Origin: Pseudomonas alkylphenolica
GTDB taxonomy: Bacteria; Pseudomonadota; Gammaproteobacteria; Pseudomonadales; Pseudomonadaceae
Direction: 5' to 3'
DNA: 64,000 nt
Assembly (NCBI RefSeq): GCF_004025535.1
Contig: NZ_QJRG01000047.1
Location: 1,054,001 to 1,118,000, forward strand
A model generated the notes under the pieces. That model was not told the DNA's origin and did no database searches. It was given only the letters and a program-made list of their open reading frames with translations. Made by a program: the position numbers and the translations under genes. This document shows, in pieces, positions 54,201 to 61,867 of this stretch. Positions within the stretch are counted from its first letter, which is position 1, and the number at the start of each line of letters is the position of its first letter.

Positions 54201-55184
54201 ATGATGAAGCGATTGTCACTGTGGTTCGGCACCGTATTGCTGTGCTGGGCCCTCCAGGGGCTGGCGGAGGAGGCCACCCCCTGGGGCGCGGGGTATTTCC
54301 CCAATACCGTGCTGACCGATCAGGACGGGCAGCAACTGCGTTTTTTTGATGACCTGATCAAGGACAAAGTAGTGGTCATCAATTTCGTCTTCACCGGGTG
54401 TGGCGATTCCTGCCCGCTGGAAACCGCACGCTTGCGCCAGGTCCAGCAACTGCTGGGGGATCGGGTCGGCCACGATGTGTTTTTCTACTCGATCAGCATT
54501 GATCCGCTAAGCGATACGCCCGAGGTGCTCAAAGCCTATGCCGCGCGTTTCAAGGTAGGGCCGGGCTGGCGCTTCCTGACCGGTGACATCGACCAGATCA
54601 ACGAACTGCGCCGGCGCCTGGGGTTGTTTATCGAGGGCGTGGACAATGGCCGTAGCCGCGATCACAACCTGAGCCTGATCGTGGGTAACCAGGCAACCGG
54701 TCGCTGGATGAAGGCCTCACCCTTTGAAAACCCGTGGATTCTTGCCGATCAACTGGCGAACAGCCTGCAGAACTGGAAGCAGGCCAGCGAAGGCGAAAGC
54801 TATGCCGACGCACCGCAGATTCGCCCGCCCAGCAGTGGCGAGGAGTTGTTCCGTACCCGTTGTGCGGCGTGCCACAGTGTCGGCCCGCAAGACGGGCAGG
54901 GCATCGGCATGCGCGCGGTCGGGCCGGATCTGCTCGGGGTAACTCAACGGCGCGACCGGGCCTGGTTAAGCCGCTGGATTCGCGAACCGGACCGTATGCT
55001 GGCCGAGCGTGAAGCGTTGGCGGTATCGCTGTTTGAGCAGTACAACCGGGTGGCGATGCCCAACCTGCGGTTGAACCAGCAAGATACCGACAATCTGCTT
55101 GAATTTCTGGACAAGGAAACCCAGCGCCAAGGCGCCTTGGAACAGGCCAACGCTGCGGAAACCGGGGCTGCCAGCGCGCAGTAG
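54201..55184 (+). CDS. exported SCO-cytochrome c fusion protein
   Basis: A 327-residue protein: signal peptide (KRLSLWFGTVLLCWALQGLA), an SCO1/SenC thioredoxin-like domain (about residues 25-190) with the copper site FTGCGDSCPLE and the later ligand histidine in SRDHNLSLIV, and a C-terminal class I cytochrome c domain (about 215-305) with haem site CAACHSVG and the methionine ligand in VAMPNLRLN. SCO proteins deliver copper; the cytochrome domain carries electrons. Encoded 14 bp after the oxidase, so I infer copper loading of the multicopper oxidase and possible transfer of its electrons to the respiratory chain. AGGAG precedes the ATG pair. Confidence 0.85.
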   Translation: MMKRLSLWFGTVLLCWALQGLAEEATPWGAGYFPNTVLTDQDGQQLRFFDDLIKDKVVVINFVFTGCGDSCPLETARLRQVQQLLGDRVGHDVFFYSISIDPLSDTPEVLKAYAARFKVGPGWRFLTGDIDQINELRRRLGLFIEGVDNGRSRDHNLSLIVGNQATGRWMKASPFENPWILADQLANSLQNWKQASEGESYADAPQIRPPSSGEELFRTRCAACHSVGPQDGQGIGMRAVGPDLLGVTQRRDRAWLSRWIREPDRMLAEREALAVSLFEQYNRVAMPNLRLNQQDTDNLLEFLDKETQRQGALEQANAAETGAASAQ

Positions 55185-55291
55185 AGGCAAAACACTATCA
55201 CTTTGGCAGTAATCATTAGTATTGATGTAAAACAGCCGGCGCTGGCTGGGCTATAAATTGTAAGAAAAAACAGCCCGCCAGGAAGAACCCG

Positions 55292-56788
55292 ATGCAGGTG
55301 CTGAATAAGAAACTGGCCGATGAGGGCCGTGATCCAAATGCAGTCTCCGATCCTGTACCGCGCGAGTTCAATCTGCTGCGCTGGTTTTCAGTGGTCAGCC
55401 TGTTGATCATTGCCACGGTGGCGGTGGGCCTGGGTTATGTCTCGACGCGCTTCGTGGTCAACGACAGCGTCGAGCGTGATGCCATGCTCACCGCCGAGTT
55501 CATCCAGGCCATGGCCAAGGCAGAGGTGCGCCATTCGCGAATTCCGCCGGGCACCACCATGGCCCAGTTGCTCGACCCGCGCATGGACAATCAGCATCCG
55601 GGGATCAGTGCCGATCTGGCGGCCTCGACCCGTATCGAGTTTCTCGATCATGTCGAGCACCTGCCCGACACCCTCCTTTCCAATGTCTATGCCCTGGACC
55701 GTACCATTGTCTGGTCCACCAACCCTGAGCTGGTAGGCAAGAAAATCGAGGCCGACGACGACCTCGACGAGTCTTTCAATTCGCAGAAGCCGGTATCGGC
55801 CAGTTACCACAAGGCGGATGAAGACCGCGATGAGCAGAAGTTTTTGCGCGAGCCGGAATACCTGTTCATCGAAAACTACATTCCCATGTTTGATGAGACG
55901 GGCACCCGGGTGTTGTCGATGGTGGAGGTGTACAAAGAGCCACAGGACCTGGTACGCCGCATCCAGCGCGGCTACGTGCTGATCTGGGCCTCGACCCTGA
56001 TTGGCGGCGCGCTGATCTACTTTGGCCTGTTCTGGATTGTGCGTCGCGCTGCCAGCCTTTTACGCACCCAGCAGACCCAGCTGGTGGCCAGCGAGACCTT
56101 CGTCGCCCTGGGCGAGATGTCGTCGGCGGTGGCCCACAGTTTGCGCAACCCGCTGGCTACCATCCGCTCCAGCGCCGAGCTGGCTCAGGAAGTTGCCAGT
56201 GACCGCTCGCAAAAGAATATCGGCGACATCATCAGCCAGGTCGACCGTATGTCGCGCTGGGTGCGTGAGCTACTGGTGTCGTTGCGGCCGTTGAAGGACG
56301 ATGCGGAAGCCGTTGACCTGGTGGCGGCGCTTGAGGATACCTGCAGTGCGTTCGCCCAGCAGACCGAGCGCACCAAGGTACAACTGAGCGTCAGCGCTCC
56401 GCCGGTTGCCCTGGTGGTGAGCCAGCCGGTGTTGCTCACGCAGATTCTCAACAGTTTGTTTTCCAATGCCCTGGAGGCTATGCCCAACGGCGGCCGGCTG
56501 ACACTCGAGGTGCTGGAGCTGGAGAGCGAACGCAAGGTCCAGCTAACCTTCAGTGATACCGGCAAGGGCATGAGCCAGCAGCAGGAGCGCATGGTCTTCA
56601 AACCGTTTTTTACCACCAAGCAAGGCGGCCTGGGTGTCGGGCTGGTGCTGGTCAAACGAATAATGGAGCGGTTTGGCGGTGCGGTCACTCTGACCAGTCG
56701 CGAGGAGGAAGGAACCCGTGTTTGCCTAACGTTTAATGTTGCAACGGGAGGGGACCATGGAGCAGAGCATCCTGGTAGTGGAGGATGA
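55292..56788 (+). CDS. mnxS2: histidine kinase MnxS2
   Basis: A 498-residue kinase, the close paralogue of MnxS1: FNLLRWFSVVSLLIIATVAV helix, a periplasmic domain with EFLDHVEHLPDTLLSNVYAL, a second helix near residue 230, His282 in SSAVAHSLRNPLATIRSSAE, and an ATPase domain ending GGLGVGLVLVKRIMERFGG. AGGAAG precedes the ATG. It overlaps the start of mnxR by 32 bases, so kinase and regulator are translationally coupled. An AT-rich sigma70-like promoter seems to lie in front of it, unlike the sigma54-driven oxidase gene. Confidence 0.82.
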   Translation: MQVLNKKLADEGRDPNAVSDPVPREFNLLRWFSVVSLLIIATVAVGLGYVSTRFVVNDSVERDAMLTAEFIQAMAKAEVRHSRIPPGTTMAQLLDPRMDNQHPGISADLAASTRIEFLDHVEHLPDTLLSNVYALDRTIVWSTNPELVGKKIEADDDLDESFNSQKPVSASYHKADEDRDEQKFLREPEYLFIENYIPMFDETGTRVLSMVEVYKEPQDLVRRIQRGYVLIWASTLIGGALIYFGLFWIVRRAASLLRTQQTQLVASETFVALGEMSSAVAHSLRNPLATIRSSAELAQEVASDRSQKNIGDIISQVDRMSRWVRELLVSLRPLKDDAEAVDLVAALEDTCSAFAQQTERTKVQLSVSAPPVALVVSQPVLLTQILNSLFSNALEAMPNGGRLTLEVLELESERKVQLTFSDTGKGMSQQQERMVFKPFFTTKQGGLGVGLVLVKRIMERFGGAVTLTSREEEGTRVCLTFNVATGGDHGAEHPGSGG

Positions 56789-58184
56789 TGAAATCCTCGC
56801 GGAAAATATTCAGACCTATCTGGAGCGCAAGGGGTTTGAGGTCACGGTGTGTCACAGTGCCGAACAGGCTCTGGAGCAATTGCAGCAGTGCCAACCTGAT
56901 GCGGTGCTGACCGACAACTCGTTGCCGGGAATGAGCGGCCATGAGCTGATCAAGGCCCTGGCCGTGCGCGCGCCGGAGCTCAAGGTGATCATGATGACCG
57001 GCTACGGCAACGTCGAAGATGCCGTGCTGGCGATGAAGGAGGGGGCGTTTCATTACCTCACCAAACCGGTGGTGCTGGCCGAGCTCAAGCTGACGCTCGA
57101 GAAGGCGCTGGCCACCGAGCGTCTGGAGCGTACGCTGTCGTTCTATCAGGAGCGTGAAGCGCAGAAGTCTGGCGGCCAGTCGTTGATTGGCGAGTCGCCT
57201 GCAATGCTTGGGCTCAAGCACACGCTCAGGCAATTGCTCGATGCCGAGCGGCGCATGGCCAGCGGTGACTTGCCTCCGGTGTTGGTCGAAGGCGAAACCG
57301 GTACTGGCAAGGAGCTGGTGGCCCGTGCCCTGCATTTTGACGGTGCGCGTGCGAAGGGGCCTTTTATCGAATTCAACTGCGCCTCGATTCCCGCCAATTT
57401 GCTGGAGGCCGAACTCTTCGGTCATGAGAAGGGCGCCTTTACCGATGCCAAAGACCGTCGTGTGGGGCTGGTCGAAGCGGCCGATGGCGGTACGCTGTTT
57501 CTAGACGAAATCGGTGAAATGGACCTGATACTCCAGGCCAAATTGCTGAAGTTGCTGGAAGACCGCACCATTCGCCGCATTGGTGCGGTGAAAGAGCGCA
57601 AAGTCGACCTGCGCATTATCAGCGCGACGAACTGCAACCTTGAACAGATGGTGCAACAGGGCAAGTTCCGTCGCGATCTGTTCTTTCGTTTGCGCATTAT
57701 CTCGATCAAGGTTCCCAGGCTGTATGCCCGTGGTGAAGACATCCTGCTGCTGGCGCGGCACTTCCTTGCCTTGCATGGCAAGCGCTACGGCAAATCGCAC
57801 CTTTACTTCAGCCCCGAAGCCGAGGAGTTGCTGCTCAATTACAGCTGGCCGGGCAACGTCCGCGAACTGCGCAACATGCTCGAGCAAACCGTGTTGCTCG
57901 CACCGGTGGAGGAAATCGGCCCGCACCAGCTCAATGTCTGCATGAGCCTTGTCGATGAGCCCTTCGATCCGCCCATACCGATGCCCCATGAACATCACAG
58001 CATGGGCGAGGTACCGGGTACTACCAGCCTGCCAGAGGTGGAGCGCGACATGGTGCGCAAGATGCTGGATCGCACCGACTGGAATGTCACCAAATCGGCC
58101 CGGTTGCTGGGGCTCAGCCGTGACATGCTGCGCTACCGCATCGAGAAACTCGGGCTGACCCGGCCCGACAAGCGGCAGTGGTGA
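56757..58184 (+). CDS. mnxR: sigma54-dependent response regulator MnxR
   Basis: A 475-residue NtrC-family activator: receiver with Asp53 in AVLTDNSLPGMSGHE, an AAA+ domain with Walker A GETGTGKE (about 179) and Walker B GGTLFLDEIGEMD, and a Fis-type HTH (WNVTKSARLLGLSRDMLRYR). The sigma54 loop reads GAFTDA (about 226) instead of GAFTGA. ATG 56757 follows GGGAGGGG. By homology to P. putida GB-1 MnxR it switches on Mn(II) oxidation genes; the sigma54 promoters before the oxidase and curlin operons are its likely targets. Confidence 0.85.
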   Translation: MEQSILVVEDDEILAENIQTYLERKGFEVTVCHSAEQALEQLQQCQPDAVLTDNSLPGMSGHELIKALAVRAPELKVIMMTGYGNVEDAVLAMKEGAFHYLTKPVVLAELKLTLEKALATERLERTLSFYQEREAQKSGGQSLIGESPAMLGLKHTLRQLLDAERRMASGDLPPVLVEGETGTGKELVARALHFDGARAKGPFIEFNCASIPANLLEAELFGHEKGAFTDAKDRRVGLVEAADGGTLFLDEIGEMDLILQAKLLKLLEDRTIRRIGAVKERKVDLRIISATNCNLEQMVQQGKFRRDLFFRLRIISIKVPRLYARGEDILLLARHFLALHGKRYGKSHLYFSPEAEELLLNYSWPGNVRELRNMLEQTVLLAPVEEIGPHQLNVCMSLVDEPFDPPIPMPHEHHSMGEVPGTTSLPEVERDMVRKMLDRTDWNVTKSARLLGLSRDMLRYRIEKLGLTRPDKRQW

Positions 58185-58197
58185 CTGCGACCGCTGC

Positions 58198-58231
58198 GCG
58201 CTCGATCGCAGGCTTCGCCAGCTCCTACAGG
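58198..58231. repeat. interspersed 34-bp repeat, copy 2
   Basis: Same 34-bp element as at 34927-34960 with one base different (core ATCGCAGGCTTCGCCAGCTC), here between mnxR and the convergent unknown gene. Confidence 0.75.
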
Positions 58232-59439
58232 ATGTCAGTGGGGGAGTTGGCGCGACCGCGCATGAAGAAACCGGCGACGTATTTGCGGAAGGTGTCCAGG
58301 CTCTTGAAGTCGGCATAGCGCTTGAAAGTTTCGCCTTCGGGTTCCGGCCCTACTGGCCGGTCGGTCAGCGAAACTGACAGCACTCGATCCTGATCGGAGC
58401 TCAGTACCAATGCATCCATGCCCTGGCCGCCGATGACCGGGCGGCGCAGAATTACCCGCACGCCCTTACTGGCCATCCAGTCGATCAACGAGACCAGCAT
58501 CTTCAATGGCTCGCGTTCCTCATCACGGAATACCGGAAACAGCTGCCCACGCGACAGCACCGGCACGCTGGCAACATGAATCAACTCGTAAAAATGGCTG
58601 CCCGCGCTGGTGGGGGAGTAGATGGCCAACGCCAGCAACGGCCCCGGCGTCTTGCTGCCGCCCCACAACAAATGATGGCCCTGGAAGTCGAAGCCATCTT
58701 CGTTGCGCTCGTTGTACACCTTGCGCGTTTTGATCTGGCTGACGCAATCGAGCATCAAGCCGTAACGGCGGTGGTTGCCAAAGGCACTGGAATCGCGCAG
58801 CCGGGCCTTGAGCATCATCATGTGCTTCATGTCCAGGCGGGTTTCCAGGTAATTGCTGGCCGGCACCCGCTCGATCAAGGGGTAGCGGCTGGCGACACTG
58901 CGCAGTTCGGCAAACTGCCCGGTGAGGTCTTTTTTCAGGTGAGTGGCGTAAACATTGAGGCCACTGGCTTCAATCAGCGTCAGCAGCAAAGACAACAAGC
59001 GGTGCTGATCCCGCGTGTCGCCGCTGACGTTTCGCGCTTCCTCGTCGCCGGTCGCGGCGCGGCGGAAATCACTGATCAGGCGCAGTGGCGTATCCGGTGC
59101 CAGCCATGCTGCCGGCAGGGTGTCGGCATCATCGGGCCGACCGGCCTCACGCTCATCCTTGATGAAGGCGCAATCCGGGGCGTGCTCGGCTGTGCCGGGG
59201 TTGTTCTTGAGGAACAGCGTACCGGTGTTGCCATTGAGGTTGACGTTGAGAATCGGCAGTGCCCGCGCCTGGCAGTCGCAGGCCAGCCAGTGCCCGGCAG
59301 CGCGGATCTTGATCAGTAGCTGATTGGCCTGCAGCAGGCGCGGGCCGGCCAGCGAGCCTTGCACAAATCCGCGCAGCAACTCGTCTTCGCCCGGAGTGAG
59401 GGTACGCACCAGCGCGGTATTCTTCTCGATGATTCGCAT
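58225..59439 (-). CDS. conserved hypothetical protein (404 aa)
   Basis: A 404-residue cytoplasmic protein I do not recognise. The N-terminal part has a possible zinc-binding set (HWLACDCQARALPIL then NPGTAEHAPDCAFIKDE, CxC...HxxxC). The remainder is alpha/beta with YPLIERVPASNYLETRLDMK (partly quoted: IERVPASNYLETRLD), HLLWGGSKTPGPLLALAIY and a final FKSLDTFRKYVAGFFMRG. I start it at ATG 59439 (AAGGA upstream) rather than at the ATG seven codons earlier. It overlaps the end of an interspersed repeat at its stop. No neighbours suggest a role. Confidence 0.65.
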   Translation of the reverse strand: MRIIEKNTALVRTLTPGEDELLRGFVQGSLAGPRLLQANQLLIKIRAAGHWLACDCQARALPILNVNLNGNTGTLFLKNNPGTAEHAPDCAFIKDEREAGRPDDADTLPAAWLAPDTPLRLISDFRRAATGDEEARNVSGDTRDQHRLLSLLLTLIEASGLNVYATHLKKDLTGQFAELRSVASRYPLIERVPASNYLETRLDMKHMMMLKARLRDSSAFGNHRRYGLMLDCVSQIKTRKVYNERNEDGFDFQGHHLLWGGSKTPGPLLALAIYSPTSAGSHFYELIHVASVPVLSRGQLFPVFRDEEREPLKMLVSLIDWMASKGVRVILRRPVIGGQGMDALVLSSDQDRVLSVSLTDRPVGPEPEGETFKRYADFKSLDTFRKYVAGFFMRGRANSPTDIL

Positions 59440-59464
59440 GACAATCCTTGGCAGCAGCACGTTA

Positions 59465-59528
59465 CAAGCTGCAAGTAAAAGCGCTACCCGCTCTTGCTTG
59501 CAGCTTATCGCTGATAGCTTGCAGCTTG
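59465..59528. repeat. CAAGCTGCAAG-type repeat cluster
   Basis: CAAGCTGCAAG (59465-59475) followed by its inverted copies CTTGCAGCTT (59497-59506) and CTTGCAGCTTG (59518-59528). Such units can fold into hairpins and are a known kind of intergenic repeat in pseudomonads. Confidence 0.7.
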
Positions 59529-59534
59529 TGCGGC

Positions 59535-59999
59535 CTACGAGGCAAACATCTTGGCGGCGCGGGCGCGGATTTCTTCCACCGACACATCTTCTACATGGGA
59601 GGAGACGAACCAGAGGTTGCCGAAGGGGTCCTTAAGGGTCCCGCTACGGTCACCGTAAAACTGGTTTTCGACAGCCCGCAACGGCGTTCCTCCAGCCTTG
59701 ATTGCCTGGGCATAAACCGCATCGACATCCTCGACATACAGGTGCAGGCCAATGGCGGCGGCGTTCAGCGACTGGCTGCTGACCAGGCCGCCTTCCATGT
59801 CGCACGGGTCGGCCAGCATGATGGATGAGTTGCCAATCTTGAGTTCGGCGTGGCCAATACGGCCATCCGGGCTTTCCAGGCGGAACATCTCGACCGCACC
59901 GAAGGCGGCCTTGTAGAAGTCGATGGCTTTGCCGGCATCCTTGATGCCGAGGTAGGGGGTAATGCTGTGTTGTCCTTCGGGGATTGGTTTGACGGCCAT
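59535..59999 (-). CDS. VOC/glyoxalase-fold protein (PhnB-like)
   Basis: A 154-residue protein with the two beta-alpha-beta-beta-beta halves of the vicinal oxygen chelate fold: SITPYLGIKDAGKAIDFYK near the N-terminus, GRIGHAELKIGNSSIMLAD, then GLHLYVEDVDAVYAQAIKAG and GTLKDPFGNLWFVSSHVEDV at the end. It is of PhnB/YxeL-like size. Members include dioxygenases, fosfomycin-resistance proteins and isomerases; the function here is open. GGAGG precedes the ATG. It is monocistronic, followed by the CAAGCTGCAAG repeat cluster. Confidence 0.85.
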   Translation of the reverse strand: MAVKPIPEGQHSITPYLGIKDAGKAIDFYKAAFGAVEMFRLESPDGRIGHAELKIGNSSIMLADPCDMEGGLVSSQSLNAAAIGLHLYVEDVDAVYAQAIKAGGTPLRAVENQFYGDRSGTLKDPFGNLWFVSSHVEDVSVEEIRARAAKMFAS

Positions 60000-60107
60000 T
60001 TTGTAGATCCTCCTTAGCGCGCCGCAGGGTGAATGGCGCGAAACTGTATATTTGTACAGTTTCGGCCATTGGGCAAATCAAAATCGGCGGCGCTGGACGG
60101 ACGGCGG

Positions 60108-61727
60108 TCAGAAGATGTAGTCGGTCGTCAGGAAGCTCGAATCGCGATTGCGGATGATGTCGCTGATCAACTGCTTGTTGCTGTCCTGGAACTTGGTTGC
60201 GACCAGGGTGCGGATTGAAAACACCCGCAAGGCGTCATGCACCGACAAGGTGCCTTCGGCAGAGTTCTTGCGGCCGTTGAACGGGTAGGTGTCCGGGCCG
60301 CGCTGGCACTGGGCGTTGAGGTTGATGCGGCCGACCTGGTTGGCAAACGTGTCGACCAGGCGCCCGACCTCGGCCGGGTTGGTACCGAAGATGCTCAGTT
60401 GCTGGCCAAAGTCGGAGTCGAGCACGTAATCGATCACGGTCTGCAGGTCTGAATACGGCACCACCGGCACCACCGGGCCAAACTGCTCCTCCTGGTACAC
60501 CCGCATCTGTGCGTTGACCGGGTACAGCAGCGCCGGGTAGAAAAACGAACCGCGACTGCTGCCGCCACCTTCGTTGAGCACCTGCGTGCCTTTTTCCACG
60601 GCGTCGGCCACCAGGCCATTGAGGTAATCGATTTTGCCGGCCTCCGGTAGCGGGGTCAGGCTCACACCCGGTTCCCAAGGCATGCCTGGCTTGAGGGCGG
60701 CCAGCTTACGCTGGAATCTGTCGAGAAAACTGTCCACCACATCGGTATGCACAAAGAGGATCTTCAGTGCGGTGCAGCGCTGACCGTTGAATGACAGCGC
60801 CCCGGTGACCGCCTCGTTGACGGCATTGTCCAGGTCGACTTCCGGTAGCACGATCCCGGGGTTCTTGGCATCCAGGCCCAGGGCTGCGCGCAGGCGGTGC
60901 GGGCGAGGGTGGAGCTTTTTCAGGTCGCTGGCGGCCTTGTTGGTGCCGATAAAGGCAAACACGTCGATCTTGCCGCTGGCCATCAATGCGCTGACGGTCT
61001 CGCGGCCGCGGCCATAGATGACGTTGATCACGCCGGCCGGGAAGCTGTCGCGGAAGGCTTCGAGCAACGGACGAATCAGCAGTACGCCGAACTTGGCCGG
61101 TTTGAACACCACCGTGTTGCCCATGATCAGTGCCGGAATGAGGGTGGTGAAGGTCTCGTTCAGCGGGTAGTTGTAAGGGCCCATGCACAAGGCCACACCC
61201 AGTGGTGCACGGCGGATCTGGCCGAGGGTGTCCTGTTCCAGTTCGAAGCGGCTGGAGCGCCGGTCGAGTTCCTTGAGGGCATTGATGGTGTCGACGATGT
61301 AGTCACAGGTGCGGTCGAACTCCTTTTCCGAGTCCTTGAGGTTTTTGCCGATTTCCCACATCAGCAGCTTGACCACAGCCTCACGCTGCTCGCGCATCTT
61401 GCCCAGAAAGGTCTCGACATGGCGGATGCGTTCGGCCACGCGCATCGTGGGCCAGGCACCGCGGCCTTTGTCGTAGGCGTGCACGGCCGCATCCAGGGCG
61501 GTCAGGGCGGTGTCGGCATCCAGCAACGGGGTACTGCCGAGAATGACCTGGCGCTCCTCGTCGTCCTCTTTGAGCCACACCGGGCTACGGACAGTAGCCA
61601 ACGGGCCATCCCAATGCTGCAACTGGCCGTTTACCAGGTACTCGCGTTGCACCAGCGGCTCGCCCAGGCGATAGGCCTGGGGGATCTCGGCGGCAGAGGG
61701 AAACAGCGTATCGAGCAGACGGTCCAT
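60108..61727 (-). CDS. GapN-type aldehyde dehydrogenase (NADP-dependent glyceraldehyde-3-phosphate dehydrogenase)
   Basis: A 539-residue ALDH-superfamily enzyme, longer than usual (about 480) owing to N- and C-terminal extensions. It has the cofactor-binding APLGVALCMGPYNYPLNETF, the catalytic cysteine in SFNGQRCTALKILF and QEEQFGPVVPVVPYSD. Where most ALDHs have LELGGKNP with the general-base glutamate, it reads LGLDAKNP. Annotated members of this long family are called NADP-dependent non-phosphorylating GAPDH. A Cra-like palindrome 31 bp upstream supports a role in central carbon metabolism. Confidence 0.75.
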   Translation of the reverse strand: MDRLLDTLFPSAAEIPQAYRLGEPLVQREYLVNGQLQHWDGPLATVRSPVWLKEDDEERQVILGSTPLLDADTALTALDAAVHAYDKGRGAWPTMRVAERIRHVETFLGKMREQREAVVKLLMWEIGKNLKDSEKEFDRTCDYIVDTINALKELDRRSSRFELEQDTLGQIRRAPLGVALCMGPYNYPLNETFTTLIPALIMGNTVVFKPAKFGVLLIRPLLEAFRDSFPAGVINVIYGRGRETVSALMASGKIDVFAFIGTNKAASDLKKLHPRPHRLRAALGLDAKNPGIVLPEVDLDNAVNEAVTGALSFNGQRCTALKILFVHTDVVDSFLDRFQRKLAALKPGMPWEPGVSLTPLPEAGKIDYLNGLVADAVEKGTQVLNEGGGSSRGSFFYPALLYPVNAQMRVYQEEQFGPVVPVVPYSDLQTVIDYVLDSDFGQQLSIFGTNPAEVGRLVDTFANQVGRINLNAQCQRGPDTYPFNGRKNSAEGTLSVHDALRVFSIRTLVATKFQDSNKQLISDIIRNRDSSFLTTDYIF

Positions 61728-61757
61728 GGGCGCAGCACCTCTTGTAACGAGAGTGGG

Positions 61758-61769
61758 TGAAACGTTTCA
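61758..61769. promoter_or_regulatory. Cra/FruR-like operator upstream of the GapN-type gene
   Basis: The perfect 12-bp palindrome TGAAACGTTTCA differs at one base from the P. putida Cra site TTAAACGTTTCA and fits LacI-family operators in general. It starts 31 bp upstream of the ATG at 61727. Confidence 0.6.
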
Positions 61770-61867
61770 GTTCGAGAATAACGCCAGTGCATTAAAAAAA
61801 TCCAGCGTCGCTCAACATTGCGCCGATGGCGCCGATAAAACATTAATTCGATGTGAATAACGGACCC

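Noticed and set aside
55233..55248. Possible sigma54 promoter before mnxS2 (GG-N10-GC in the GGCGCTGGCTGGGC stretch)
   Set aside because: Spacing fits, but the -12 region lacks TTGC and the stretch is simple GC-rich sequence; a sigma70-like TATAAA lies nearby.
59465..59528. CRISPR-like repeats
   Set aside because: Three short inverted units with unequal spacing and no spacers of constant length; this is an intergenic hairpin repeat.
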